From contig NZ_CANDNZ010000003.1 of assembly GCF_947387555.1 (NCBI RefSeq), positions 62,001-126,000 on the forward strand: a stretch of DNA of 64,000 nt. The letters are read 5' to 3'. The notes below the pieces were generated by a model. That model was not told where the DNA came from, searched no databases, and saw only the letters and a program-made list of their open reading frames with translations. Of this stretch, positions 53,402 through 63,263 are shown one piece after another. The position numbers and the translations under genes were made by a program. The DNA comes from Thalassomonas sp. RHCl1. GTDB taxonomy: Bacteria > Pseudomonadota > Gammaproteobacteria > Enterobacterales > Alteromonadaceae. Each line of letters begins with the position of its first letter. Within the stretch, counting starts at the first letter, position 1.

Positions 53402-54388
53402 ATGTCCTCAGTGATCCTCCGGGAGCAAAACAATCAACATCAACTACTGATGGTAGAAGTTGAACGTAAGCTTACCGATGTTGCTTCATTTCAATATTTA
53501 CTTTCCCTGGAAAGCAAGCAAAGCCGGGAAACCATGAGTTCGCATTTGAATAATGTTGCCCGTCTGTTTGGCGTGGCGGATCATGCGATGTTCCGGTGGG
53601 AGTTGTTAGACAGTGATGTTGTTTTTTATATTCGCGAGCGGTTTCAAACGCTTGGTTTGTCACCTGCCACTATCAATACTATTTTGTGTGCGATCCGTCA
53701 GACGGTAAAACATGCTTTTATGAAAAAGCAGATCAGCCATGAAAATTATGACCGCATCAAGCTGGTGAAAAATTTAAAGGCCAGTAAGGTGGCCGCCAAT
53801 CGTGTGCTCAGTAGCGAAGAGATCCAAAATTTCCTGAGTGCTTGCGATGACAATTCTTTTGCCGGCTTGCGCGACGCTACTTTATTTTTAACCATGATTG
53901 CGTGCGGTCTGCGTCGGGCGGAAGCGGTGGCCATCAATATTGAGCAGATAGATCTCAATCAGCGGGAGATCATTATTACCGGTAAAGGCAGTAAAGAGCG
54001 CCGGGTGTGGTACCCTGAATTAACGGCGGATTATTTACGGGAATATTTACAAGAGTTAAGAGGACACGGAGCTGGTGCTTTGTTTGTCAGGATGAATAAA
54101 TATGATGATCCCGTGCTCAGTAATAAAAAGTCTCTTCAAAGTGTGCCCGGCATGACCCCGCCGGCAGTGAATTATATTTTAAAAAATCGCGGTTTGCTCG
54201 GTAACATCGACGGCTTTAAGCCCCATGACCTGCGCCGCACTTTTGCCACCAAACAATTATCTTCCGGTACAGATATTAAAACTGTTTCAAAACTCTTAGG
54301 TCATGCCAGTATCACCACCACACAAATCTATGATTTGCGCGGTGACGACGTGGCAAGAAAAGCCGCCCGCGAGCACCAGATTTTTTAA
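53402..54388 (+). CDS. Tyrosine recombinase / integrase
   Basis: A 328-residue site-specific recombinase. The N-terminal SAM-like core-binding domain (about 20-115) includes SRETMSSHLNNVARLFG and SPATINTILCAIRQTV. The catalytic domain (about 135-328) has Arg171 (ACGLRRAE), the beta-hairpin Lys195 (GKGSKER), HDLRRTF (His275, Arg278), LLGHASITTTQIYD (His301) and the nucleophile Tyr310. Length and layout are XerC/D-like or transposon-type. The extra patch that marks integron integrases is absent, so I do not call it IntI. It may mobilise the accessory region to its left, but I see no attachment site. A LexA-like box upstream suggests SOS induction. Confidence 0.9.
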   Translation: MSSVILREQNNQHQLLMVEVERKLTDVASFQYLLSLESKQSRETMSSHLNNVARLFGVADHAMFRWELLDSDVVFYIRERFQTLGLSPATINTILCAIRQTVKHAFMKKQISHENYDRIKLVKNLKASKVAANRVLSSEEIQNFLSACDDNSFAGLRDATLFLTMIACGLRRAEAVAINIEQIDLNQREIIITGKGSKERRVWYPELTADYLREYLQELRGHGAGALFVRMNKYDDPVLSNKKSLQSVPGMTPPAVNYILKNRGLLGNIDGFKPHDLRRTFATKQLSSGTDIKTVSKLLGHASITTTQIYDLRGDDVARKAAREHQIF

Positions 54389-54442
54389 AATATTGCTGCG
54401 GCAGCAAACAGATCATATTTACTGCCGCAACATGTGAGGGCT

Positions 54443-54476
54443 CTCACTTACCATCAAAAAATTCGATGTAAGTGAG
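54443..54476. terminator. Hairpin between convergent recombinase and carbonic anhydrase genes
   Basis: CTCACTTAC and GTAAGTGAG are perfect 9-bp arms, extendable to 12 bp with one bulge. Another stem, TGCGGCAG/CTGCCGCA, lies at 54397-54429. Either may end the recombinase transcript. Confidence 0.55.
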
Positions 54477-54494
54477 TATCTACTCCCGATAAAG

Positions 54495-55232
54495 CTATCT
54501 TAATACCACGCGTGCATTTACAGATTGCAGCGGACGGTTGGTGTCGCCCGGCATCATTTTTCTGAATTTTTCGATTTGCTTATCTGAGGCCTGCAATGGC
54601 TCTTGCATCACGAACCAGCGTACTCCTTCAGAGCATGGCGGTGTTGTCAATGAACCGTTAAAACGGAAATAGTCTTTATTTTTTGGCAGTAGCTCTGTGC
54701 TTTCAAAACGGGCCGCTAAAGGCACTGGTGTGTTTTTTTCTGCCGGCATTTTCTGCCACAATCCCGATAGTGCCTGGTTTTCATTGCCCTGCTCAAACAT
54801 TACCCCGATCACCGCCAGGTTGCCGGAGGGATCTGCATGGACAAAGTGCATTTCCAGCGGATATGACTTGCCGTTGATGGTATTTTCACTGGGAGAGTGG
54901 AAGTGAAATTGCTTTAGGTCAAACTGACCGGCATCATTTTTGAAGGTATTTTTCCCGGCAATATTGGCCTGTATGGTATGGCCGTTATTCACCAGTGAAA
55001 CTTTACTGGCGCCATAGTTGATATCGAGCTCGGGCAGCATGGCATCTATGGTGGATGAAATATCGATCGGAGACTGATTAACTCCGTTTTTGCAGGTGGA
55101 AAAATCTGAGGTTAAATCTCCCCAATGCTCTGCCCCGTGCTTTCCCTTATATTCCCAATGTGGGGCACTTGCTAACGCCGATGTTGCAGCGCCTGATAAC
55201 AGCACTAATAGCGCAATATTTCTTAGTTTCAT
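54495..55232 (-). CDS. Alpha-class carbonic anhydrase, periplasmic
   Basis: A 245-residue protein with a signal peptide (LSGAATSALA-SA). It catalyses CO2 + H2O to bicarbonate and a proton in the periplasm. Zinc ligands are His110 and His112 (QFHFHSPSE) and His129 (LEMHFVH). Other hallmarks are WEYKGKHGAEHWG, QSPIDI at the start of the fold, the Thr-containing SLTTPPCSEGVRWFV block and the Cys47/TTPPC disulfide pair. Length and domain are standard for bacterial alpha-CA. It is a single gene, convergent with the recombinase. Confidence 0.95.
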   Translation of the reverse strand: MKLRNIALLVLLSGAATSALASAPHWEYKGKHGAEHWGDLTSDFSTCKNGVNQSPIDISSTIDAMLPELDINYGASKVSLVNNGHTIQANIAGKNTFKNDAGQFDLKQFHFHSPSENTINGKSYPLEMHFVHADPSGNLAVIGVMFEQGNENQALSGLWQKMPAEKNTPVPLAARFESTELLPKNKDYFRFNGSLTTPPCSEGVRWFVMQEPLQASDKQIEKFRKMMPGDTNRPLQSVNARVVLR

Positions 55233-55375
55233 GCTTGCTTCCTATCCAATGAATTTTAAAAAATTTGTTAAAATATAATTACGGCTCGGTATATTATATC
55301 GCGGATAGGGTATGCCTTGAGACATAATATGTCAACCTTCAGGGGGATTACCTTTGATATTTATCAAGATTTTAC

Positions 55376-58300
55376 CTAGGGCAAGGGTAAGAAAATGGTG
55401 ATCCTGCTGCCCTGCCCCGGGGTTGAGTCTATTTCAAAATGTCCCTGATGCTCTTCAATAATGCCAAAAGAAATAGACATACCCAGTCCGGTGCCGCTAC
55501 CGACATCTTTGGTGGTAAAAAACGGCTCGAAAATACGCTGCTGAGTTTTTTCATCCATGCCGCAGCCGTTATCGCTAAAGCAAATCAGCAGTTTTCGCTG
55601 TTCTTCTCTGGTGGTGATGTTCACCATGCCTCTTAACGGTGTCTGCTGCTTTTGGCTTTCAATGGCCTGGCAGGCATTAACGGTCAGGTTCATAAAAACC
55701 TGCGCAAGCTTTGAAGGATAACAGTTCACTAAGGGTTCGGCATTAAACTGTGTGTTAATTTCAATATTGTTATATTGGGTGCGTACTAAATTTACCGTGG
55801 TGGCAATTAATTCGGTGATGGTGGTGGTTTGGTGTTCGGCACTGTCGAGGCGGGTAAAGCTGCGCAGGTTATTTACTATGGTTTTAATGCGTTTTGTCCC
55901 CTCGGTGGCGGTTTCAGTCAACTCAATCAGTTTGGCAAACTTTTCCTCAAAAGCTTGAATTACTTTCGGGTCGGCTTCTTCACCGCCGGCAAGTTCGGTC
56001 AGGAAGGTTTTGATCTCCTTAATTTCATCTTTCATCATATAAACCGAGGCATAGGTGAAGCTGGTTGGATTGTTGATTTCATGGGCGACCCCGGAAGACA
56101 AGGTGCCTAACGAAGCCATTTTTTCTGATTGCACTAACTGCTGTTGGGTATTTTTCAGCTCTTGATGGGCTTTGGCAATTTTCTGCGCATAGTTGGCTAT
56201 TTTTCGGTTCCATATCACCACAACAGCAATGATCACCAGGGCGACAGTCAATAAATACCAGATAAGGGAATAATCAACTTTCACGATAACATCTTCCCGG
56301 CTGCTCCAGCGCTGGTAAATACTATTTTTTAACTGTGGCGGCATATTGGCCAAAACATTGTTGATGATCTCTATCAGCTCAGGCCAGTCTGCCCTGACGG
56401 CAAAGTGCAGTTGGTCTTTGATCTCGGTTTGATTGATGATACGCAGCTGATTGGTGCCTAACTCGTTCATGATATAAGTGCAGTGCGCCAGCGGGCATAA
56501 CAGCAAATCGACATCTCCCCGGTTCACCGCCAGCACCGCGTCCGACATCGACTCGAACGGCACCAGCTCAAGGTCGGGATAACTTGTTTCAATTTGCTGC
56601 CGATAGCTGGCACCTTGTACTATGCCCGTGCTCTTGGTGTTGAGTTTATTTAAATCTGCCACATAAATAAGCTGGGGATTACCGCTTACGGCCACCACCG
56701 GCATGCTGGTAATGGGCTTGGAAAACAAAAAGTCAGCCATGATTGCAGCTTCCTGGCTGTGGGCAATAGTGATATCGCTGCCCAGGGCGGGGTTTTCCTG
56801 GCCGGTGTTTTCACCGCTGTCAAACTCATGCCAGTTAACGGCAAGTTGTTGTTTGAAATAATTGACAAAGTCCGGGACTATTCCCTGGTAGCCTTGCCTG
56901 GTTTTGTGGCTGAGCGGTAAGCCCAGTTCGGGTAAATATAAGGTTTGCTGGTCATGGCTCACCAGCCACGCCTTTTGTTGTCTTGAAGTGGTGATGATAT
57001 TTTTACTGGCGCCGCTTAACTGACCAAACCACTTTTTCCTCAGGGCAATTAATTTTTCTTCCGGTATCGCCAGTAAAGCTTTATCAATAATGTTGCCTAA
57101 AACGCGGCTGTTTTCATGTACGGCCATCGACAGTGAGGCATTGCCGAATAGTTCTGCGTCAATTACCGGCAAGGTTTGTAAATTGGTGATGAAACTTTTC
57201 TGGATAAAATAGCTGGCCACTAATTCATTGGCAATATGGCCGTCGGCACGCCCTTCTGATACCGCCAGCAGCGCCTCATGGGTTGAACTCACTTCAAGCA
57301 AGATGATATCGGGATAGTTTTCCCTGATATGATAACTGCTGGCATGCCCTTGAATGACCGCCAGGGTTTTACCGTTAAAACTGCCGAGCCGGGCTTCAAT
57401 TTGCCGCTGGTTGGTTTTGATGATGAAAACATCCCGTGCTTCTATATAAGGCTGGGTAAAGCGAGCCACTTTTGGCCCTTTCCCGGTATTGACGACATTG
57501 AGCAAAACATCCACTTCCTTGTTCATTAATTGCTTCAATCGGGAAGGTCCCTGCGCTTGGCTAAATTCCAGTTTGATATTGAGCAGATTGCCGATAATAT
57601 TTATCAGGTCGATACTAAAACCCTGGTTGATATTATTATTAATAAAACTCACCGGCGGTAAGTCTTTACTCATCACTTTCCAGGTATTTTTATGTTTGAG
57701 ATACATGCGCTCCTGTGTTGTTAACGGTACTTGCACCACTGCCGGTTTGTTCACGCCGATCCAGGCCTTTCTTAAATGGATCAATTCCGTTTCAGATATC
57801 GCATCTATGGCTTTTTGCAGTAATCCCAGCAACAGCGGATTATCTTTGTGGGTTGCCATACTCAAAGGTGTGGTTTGAAAAACGGTTTCATTCGGTGTGG
57901 CGGGAACAGTCGTTACTTCTAAATTTGCAAGAAAGCTTTTTTCTATCAGATAATTGACAACCGCCCCCATTTCAATCATCACATCAGCATGGCCGTCGGC
58001 TACTGCTTCCAGGGCTTTTTGCGTATCAGGCAATTCAATAAAAGTTGCGCCGGGCAGGTTTTGCCGGATTCTTTCACTGATGGCAAAACCGCTGACAATA
58101 GCGATACGTTTTTCCGCCAAATCGCTCAACCGGCTGATGTCATTTAACTCCCCTTTGCGTGAGATCAGCAAATGCCGGCTGTCGATATAAGGGGTAGTGA
58201 AAATGGCAAACTCCCGCCTTGTTTCGTTGTCTATGATATTCACCATGACATCGAGCTCTTTGTTTTTTAACATCTCAACATATTCATGCCAGTGCTTCTT

Positions 58301-60310
58301 TTGGATAAATTCAGCTTTGACACCAAGCTTTTTGGCAACTAACTTAACAAAATCAATACTATAACCTACCGCCTTACCGCCGGAGGTAAAATTAAACGGC
58401 GGATAATTACTTTCATTTTGCACTGTCATTACCGGGTGTCGGCGTAAATAGGCCAGCTCTTGGTCGCTAAGTTCCAACACATTGCCGAATTCAATATTTG
58501 TGCTGCTGCCGAACCATTTTTGTGAGATCGACAATATATCGGCTTCCGGCACCAGCCGCACCGCTTTGTTGATGATGCTGGTTAGTAAGTGGTTGTTTCT
58601 ATTGGTTGCGATGTGATAATTGATCGTTTGAAAATGAGGGTTGTCGGTGATCATCACGGGTACTAAGTGGGGTAAATGATACTGGGTAATAAAAAAGTTA
58701 TTCACACCAATATTGCCGACATAGCCGTCTGCAACATCGTTTGATACTAAGGTCAGTCCTTCCAGTACGGTATCGACCGGTAAAAGTTCGATTTCAGGGT
58801 AAAATAGTTGCAGCATTTCTTCCATTGAAAAGTTCTTGATCACTGCTATTTTTTTACCGCTAAATTGTTCCAGCGAGGTTAATTGTTTGACCTGCTCTTG
58901 TTTGACAATAATAGATGACAGGGTTTGGGCAATCGGCGGAGAAAAGCTGGCAAACTGTTTGCGTTTTGGCGTGGCAACGATATTGACCATGAGATCCAGG
59001 TCGTTGATTTGCAACATTTCAAGATATTCTGTCCAGGAAAAACCACTGACATAGTCAAATTTGATCTTGATGATATCTTCAAGCAAAGTGAGATAATCTA
59101 TGCTGTAACCGGCGGGCTTGCCTTGACTGACAAAGTTATAAGGCGGGAAGTTTTTTTCGCTTTGCACCTTCAGCCTGGGGTGTGCTTTAAGGAATTGTTT
59201 TTCTTGTGCGCTCAGTTGGCTCAATAACGTCAAATGTGCAGAATGGCCGGCGCGTTCATTTTGCAAACGGCTTGGGGAGCCTGGTGGTTTTCTCTCTATA
59301 GTTGGCTCTGCGTTGATTAATAAGCCATCGATATTACGTAATTTATTGACCAGGTTATTGGCCAGTAACTGCTCGGAAATCATCGCCAGCTGGCTATGAT
59401 CTATACTGCCTATTTCGTATAAATCCCGCATGATCAATTTGCTGGTTTCATCGGCTTCAAATTGCAGTGCCGCTTTGCTTTTATGCTGACTGTTATAACG
59501 CCGTGTGATCAGATCAACAATCTCCTCCTGATGGGATAACGCATAATGCCAGCCTAAATTAACGGCTTCGGTAAACTTTATCACTAACTCGGGATTTGAG
59601 CGGGCAAACTGACTTGATGTGAACAGGTTAAAATCCAGGGTAATGTTGGCGTACTGGTTTGGATCATAAATGCGGTAAGGGATTTTTAAGCGGTTAAGCT
59701 CATAGGGTTCATTGGAAATAAAGGCAATCATGGCCGCTGCCTGTTTGTTTTTAAAGGCGTCAAACAGCTTATCTGTCGGCTTGGCCGTGAGAGAGTCAGG
59801 CTCGACCCGGTGAAATTTTAACATTTCCCGGATACCGCCGAAGTGCCAGTTTTTTTTCGCGCCAAGCACAGCTTTACCCGAAAGCTGGTCTAACGAGGTA
59901 ATTTCCGGTTGGGTGATCAGCATCAGCGGGCTGCGTCTGAAATAACTGGCAAGTAATTTGACCTCTTTGCCGTTATGATAACCTTCCAACAGCTCAATCC
60001 CGGCAATACCAAACTGTGCTTCGCCGCTGAGCACCCGTTGCAGGGTATCGTCATGAGTGCTGAGTTCATTAAAGCTAACCTGGATACCGGCCTGGCGGAA
60101 ATATCCCTGATCTACCGCGGCATAAAAGCCCGCAAATTCAAATTGATGTTGCCAAAATAAATCCAGGGTCACTTTAGTCAGTTCTTTGCCCTGCACCGGC
60201 ATCATCAGGGGATAAAGCAGCAAGATGATGAAGAGGATATTTTGCTTAACCAGGTTACAGAGCTTGTTGACGATAGCCATTTTCATGATATCTAGCGTAA
60301 ATTTAATCAT
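55376..60310 (-). CDS. Giant sensor histidine kinase with five periplasmic ligand-binding modules
   Basis: A 1644-residue membrane histidine kinase. Signal or membrane segment at about 24-40. An NMT1/THI5-like binding domain follows (about 45-325, LDLFWQHQFEFAGFYAAVDQGYF). Then come four type-3 solute-binding (SBP_bac_3) modules at about 378-600, 627-852, 876-1096 and 1122-1337, each ending in a QKWFG/KAWIG/KKWFG/QRWSS-type motif. A membrane helix (1349-1367), a coiled coil and a HisKA domain follow, with phospho-acceptor His1410 in SGVAHEINNP. The ATPase domain has Asn1545 (NLTVNACQAI), DNGCGMDE and GSGTGLGMSI. No receiver domain is attached and no response regulator gene adjoins it. It likely senses amino-acid-like or pyrimidine-like ligands; the real ligands are unknown. 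Confidence 0.9.
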   Translation of the reverse strand: MIKFTLDIMKMAIVNKLCNLVKQNILFIILLLYPLMMPVQGKELTKVTLDLFWQHQFEFAGFYAAVDQGYFRQAGIQVSFNELSTHDDTLQRVLSGEAQFGIAGIELLEGYHNGKEVKLLASYFRRSPLMLITQPEITSLDQLSGKAVLGAKKNWHFGGIREMLKFHRVEPDSLTAKPTDKLFDAFKNKQAAAMIAFISNEPYELNRLKIPYRIYDPNQYANITLDFNLFTSSQFARSNPELVIKFTEAVNLGWHYALSHQEEIVDLITRRYNSQHKSKAALQFEADETSKLIMRDLYEIGSIDHSQLAMISEQLLANNLVNKLRNIDGLLINAEPTIERKPPGSPSRLQNERAGHSAHLTLLSQLSAQEKQFLKAHPRLKVQSEKNFPPYNFVSQGKPAGYSIDYLTLLEDIIKIKFDYVSGFSWTEYLEMLQINDLDLMVNIVATPKRKQFASFSPPIAQTLSSIIVKQEQVKQLTSLEQFSGKKIAVIKNFSMEEMLQLFYPEIELLPVDTVLEGLTLVSNDVADGYVGNIGVNNFFITQYHLPHLVPVMITDNPHFQTINYHIATNRNNHLLTSIINKAVRLVPEADILSISQKWFGSSTNIEFGNVLELSDQELAYLRRHPVMTVQNESNYPPFNFTSGGKAVGYSIDFVKLVAKKLGVKAEFIQKKHWHEYVEMLKNKELDVMVNIIDNETRREFAIFTTPYIDSRHLLISRKGELNDISRLSDLAEKRIAIVSGFAISERIRQNLPGATFIELPDTQKALEAVADGHADVMIEMGAVVNYLIEKSFLANLEVTTVPATPNETVFQTTPLSMATHKDNPLLLGLLQKAIDAISETELIHLRKAWIGVNKPAVVQVPLTTQERMYLKHKNTWKVMSKDLPPVSFINNNINQGFSIDLINIIGNLLNIKLEFSQAQGPSRLKQLMNKEVDVLLNVVNTGKGPKVARFTQPYIEARDVFIIKTNQRQIEARLGSFNGKTLAVIQGHASSYHIRENYPDIILLEVSSTHEALLAVSEGRADGHIANELVASYFIQKSFITNLQTLPVIDAELFGNASLSMAVHENSRVLGNIIDKALLAIPEEKLIALRKKWFGQLSGASKNIITTSRQQKAWLVSHDQQTLYLPELGLPLSHKTRQGYQGIVPDFVNYFKQQLAVNWHEFDSGENTGQENPALGSDITIAHSQEAAIMADFLFSKPITSMPVVAVSGNPQLIYVADLNKLNTKSTGIVQGASYRQQIETSYPDLELVPFESMSDAVLAVNRGDVDLLLCPLAHCTYIMNELGTNQLRIINQTEIKDQLHFAVRADWPELIEIINNVLANMPPQLKNSIYQRWSSREDVIVKVDYSLIWYLLTVALVIIAVVVIWNRKIANYAQKIAKAHQELKNTQQQLVQSEKMASLGTLSSGVAHEINNPTSFTYASVYMMKDEIKEIKTFLTELAGGEEADPKVIQAFEEKFAKLIELTETATEGTKRIKTIVNNLRSFTRLDSAEHQTTTITELIATTVNLVRTQYNNIEINTQFNAEPLVNCYPSKLAQVFMNLTVNACQAIESQKQQTPLRGMVNITTREEQRKLLICFSDNGCGMDEKTQQRIFEPFFTTKDVGSGTGLGMSISFGIIEEHQGHFEIDSTPGQGSRITIFLPLP

Positions 60311-60707
60311 TTATTTGTCATCTTGATGACAGGTTTAACTTCCTGAAGCAGACAATGGCCTTCACCGGTGCCCCGGATTTTTTATTGCCGCCCGGCTTCA
60401 GGTCATTGCGCCATAAACTCAAATAAATCCCCCAAATTATTAGTGCGTTAGACTGTGAGCTTGAGCCAGTGTAAGTATAGTCAGAAAGTGGACTTCTACT
60501 ACCCGAATAACGGCGGGGGAAAACAACCGGGTAGCTGTTTGACCTTAAATATAAAAATTAAGCTAAACTTATTAACACGTTTTTGCTGAAAAAAGCCTCA
60601 GAGCCAAACACATTTATTGGGAACTATGGTGTTGATATTATTTGGGATAAATAAAGTGCCTTCTTCGAAGTTTTCAAATCATCAGCTGATTTTAAAAGAT
60701 AACAATA
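60311..60707. other. Intergenic region between sensor kinase and GGDEF gene
   Basis: About 400 bp holding both divergent promoters. Apart from the palindrome beside the kinase start I see no gene or repeat. Confidence 0.4.
60317..60332. promoter_or_regulatory. Perfect palindrome just before the sensor kinase start
   Basis: TGTCATC-TT-GATGACA, a 16-bp perfect dyad, ends 6 bp before the kinase start. It could be an operator or fold over the ribosome-binding site in the mRNA. No matching regulator is nearby. Confidence 0.4.
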
Positions 60708-62219
60708 ATGAGCAATAATTCTTTCTTGCAAAGCTGTTATATCTTTGTCGTGACTTTAGTTGCGATCCTGTCGGCTTATGAAGTCGGCTATATCGTCAAT
60801 AATGTGGTCACCATCTGGCCGGCGACTGCGGTAATATACTGGGCAATAAGGCATTTTGGCCTGTATGGCTTTATCGGTACCGCCCTGGCCGGTTGCATAC
60901 ACAGCTATGCCTGGCTTAATTTTCCGCTGCTTAATCTGCTTATCCCCCTGAGCAGCTCCCTTTGTGCCTGGGGCGCCGTGATAATGGAACGTCACTTTAA
61001 TCCGCGTGGTGACATCTTCGATGGCTCTCATAATATGCTGATATTTTTAACCGTAGGCATCGGCGGCTTTTCTCTCAGCTCGGCCATTATCGGCAACATT
61101 CTGATCAGCGTGCAGTTTGCTGTGCCCTGGAGTGCATACGGTATCGGGGTTTGGAACTGGTTTCTTGCCGATTATACCGGCGGTATCATGCTGGCGCCCT
61201 TGCTGCTGGTGCTGCCTTTATTTTATAAACAAGTGATCACCGAGTGGCGCATTTCCCTGGTTGAAATTACCTTATCCTTTTTGTTACTGGCCCTTATCAC
61301 CCTGGTTTTCCTGTCAGGCATTATGAAAAATTACGGCACTTTCAGTCCTATGTTTCTCGGGCTTCCCGGCGCTATCTTTATGTCGACCCGTGGCGCCAGT
61401 GCCCGTGTCTGCCTGTGTTTTTTCCTCTTTACCGTTGCCGCATTGATGATGACGGTGACCTTAGGGGGCAATACCGAGGACAATGTCGGTCTGCGCACCG
61501 TGCAACTTTATCTGACGATAGTGCTGGTGTGTGGCTTGATTTTACACAGTGTCCGCATTGAACGCGGCAAATTAATCAATAAGTTGGCGGATGAAAGGCG
61601 TCAGTTGGAAATTCGCGTCAAAGAACGTACCGCAGAGCTGTCGCGGGAAGTCTCTGAGAAAAAAGAAATTGCCTTAAAAATGGAAGCCCTTGCCCGTATC
61701 GATCCCCTGACCAAACTCTATAACCGCCGTTATTTTGCCGAGCTGGCCGCCCGTGATTTGATCCGCGGGCAACGCAATAATGAACCTGTCTCTTTGTGCA
61801 TGCTCGATATTGATTACTTTAAGACGATTAACGATACCTACGGCCATCCTACCGGTGATTCGGTGCTGGTGGAGTTGGCAGAAATTCTCTTGGGGGAAAT
61901 CCGTCACGAGATCGATAGTGTGGTGCGTTTAGGGGGCGAAGAGTTCGCCATCCTTATGCCGCAGACTCCTTTAAAAGTCGCCAAAGAAGTATGCGAGCGC
62001 ATCCGCCACAAAGTGGCCAACCATAACTTCAAGGTCGATGAAGGTGCGAAAATCAAACCCAAGAAATTGCTGGTCACTATCAGTATCGGCATTATCGAAT
62101 GTCCTTTGATAGAAGATACCATAGACTCATCTATCAGTGCCGCAGACAAGGCGTTATACCAGGCCAAACATGAGGGCCGAAATTGCGTAATTTGTGGCGA
62201 GCTTCCCCGGGTAATTTAG
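60708..62219 (+). CDS. MASE1-GGDEF diguanylate cyclase
   Basis: A 503-residue inner-membrane protein. MASE1-type sensor region at about 10-285 with 8-10 membrane segments (VNNVVTIWPATAVIYWAI; GIGVWNWFLADYTGGIMLAPLLLVLP). A coiled-coil linker (about 285-325) leads to a GGDEF domain (about 328-495): DPLTKLYNRRYF, DIDYFKTINDTYGHPTGD and active site GGEEF (409-413). It should make cyclic di-GMP and so favour biofilm or surface life. The usual RxxD inhibitory site is HEID (400-403), so product feedback may be weak or absent. Divergent from the giant sensor kinase. Confidence 0.95.
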   Translation: MSNNSFLQSCYIFVVTLVAILSAYEVGYIVNNVVTIWPATAVIYWAIRHFGLYGFIGTALAGCIHSYAWLNFPLLNLLIPLSSSLCAWGAVIMERHFNPRGDIFDGSHNMLIFLTVGIGGFSLSSAIIGNILISVQFAVPWSAYGIGVWNWFLADYTGGIMLAPLLLVLPLFYKQVITEWRISLVEITLSFLLLALITLVFLSGIMKNYGTFSPMFLGLPGAIFMSTRGASARVCLCFFLFTVAALMMTVTLGGNTEDNVGLRTVQLYLTIVLVCGLILHSVRIERGKLINKLADERRQLEIRVKERTAELSREVSEKKEIALKMEALARIDPLTKLYNRRYFAELAARDLIRGQRNNEPVSLCMLDIDYFKTINDTYGHPTGDSVLVELAEILLGEIRHEIDSVVRLGGEEFAILMPQTPLKVAKEVCERIRHKVANHNFKVDEGAKIKPKKLLVTISIGIIECPLIEDTIDSSISAADKALYQAKHEGRNCVICGELPRVI

Positions 62220-62370
62220 CGCCTTGATACCACTAAAAACAACACAGCATTTTACAATCAAGCCAGCGTTAGCACGCATCAATCCCGGTATTAGCTTTAG
62301 GGGGAGAGCCGGGGCTAACCTGTATTAATGTTATTAATTTCAACAAGCTAAAAGCTTAACTTGCATTATC

Positions 62371-63192
62371 ATGAAACGATATTTTCTTGCCTGTGTTATG
62401 GTGTTAACAGCATTTTTAACGGGTTATTTCTTTACCGGTAAGTTCAATGTCGAACTTACCGCTGTAAAACCTGCTCAGCCGGCAACTGCCGTAACCGGGC
62501 AGGTGATGGCAGCCGGCGATCTTGCCGGTGGTCAATGCAGTGCAGATAAAGAGCAGCTGGCAAAACTACAACAGCTGCTCAGTGAAAAAGAGCAACAGCT
62601 GGACTCGCAGCAGCAAGCGCTCCTGGCAATGCAAACCCTAAACAATCGCTATCAAGTCATGATGGCGGCACTTGGGGATAAGGGCTATTTTCGCGGGCCG
62701 CGTATCCAGGAAAATTTTCAGGCAAATGACATGTTTTTCAAGTTTTTTCAATTAACCCCCGAGCAAGAATTGGCAATACAGGAAGTGAGCGCAAATACTT
62801 TGCTCAGCATTCAAGACTGGGAAATACTCAATGCTTACCTGCTCACTAAGGACGATAAAAAAGTCGTCTATGAAATCCCTGCCGCAGCAGAAGAGATTCA
62901 GGGCATTAAAAATAAGTTTGTTGACGATTTAGTCACCGTGCTCGGGGAAGAGAATCATGAGCTTAGCCATCAGTTTTTGGGGGATTTATTTGAACAATTT
63001 TCCTTTAAAAGAATTATTACCCTACAGGTACTGCGGGCACGAGACCCGGCTTTTAGCTCGCAGAGGTTTAAGTTGCGGGTTAAAATGTTTGACAGCCATG
63101 GCCAAAGGAGGCGCAGTACTGCCAATACCTATGGGCAAATACCCAAGCGGTTTGGCCATCTGTTTACTGAATTCTCATCCGCTCACGAATAA
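62371..63192 (+). CDS. Coiled-coil envelope protein, unknown function
   Basis: A 273-residue protein with an N-terminal membrane anchor or uncleaved signal (YFLACVMVLTAFLTGYFF, about 4-21). A short Ala/Val/Thr linker is followed by a Gln/Lys-rich coiled coil (about 57-88, QLAKLQQLLSEKEQQLDSQQQ). The C-terminal alpha-helical domain (about 95-260) is followed by basic residues (GQRRRSTANTYGQIPKR). No family is recognised. It lies 150 bp after the diguanylate cyclase gene on the same strand, so co-transcription is possible but not shown. A terminator hairpin follows. Confidence 0.65.
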   Translation: MKRYFLACVMVLTAFLTGYFFTGKFNVELTAVKPAQPATAVTGQVMAAGDLAGGQCSADKEQLAKLQQLLSEKEQQLDSQQQALLAMQTLNNRYQVMMAALGDKGYFRGPRIQENFQANDMFFKFFQLTPEQELAIQEVSANTLLSIQDWEILNAYLLTKDDKKVVYEIPAAAEEIQGIKNKFVDDLVTVLGEENHELSHQFLGDLFEQFSFKRIITLQVLRARDPAFSSQRFKLRVKMFDSHGQRRRSTANTYGQIPKRFGHLFTEFSSAHE

Positions 63193-63263
63193 CGGACTGA
63201 GAAACGACTAAACAGAAAGTGATGTTTTTTCAGGATTTTTTTGCAGTAATAGCAAAAATAAAT

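Noticed and set aside
53402-54388. Integron integrase (IntI) with a nearby cassette array
   Set aside because: The catalytic domain lacks the extra patch typical of IntI, and I see no attC-like series of cassettes. Tyrosine recombinase is as far as the sequence supports.
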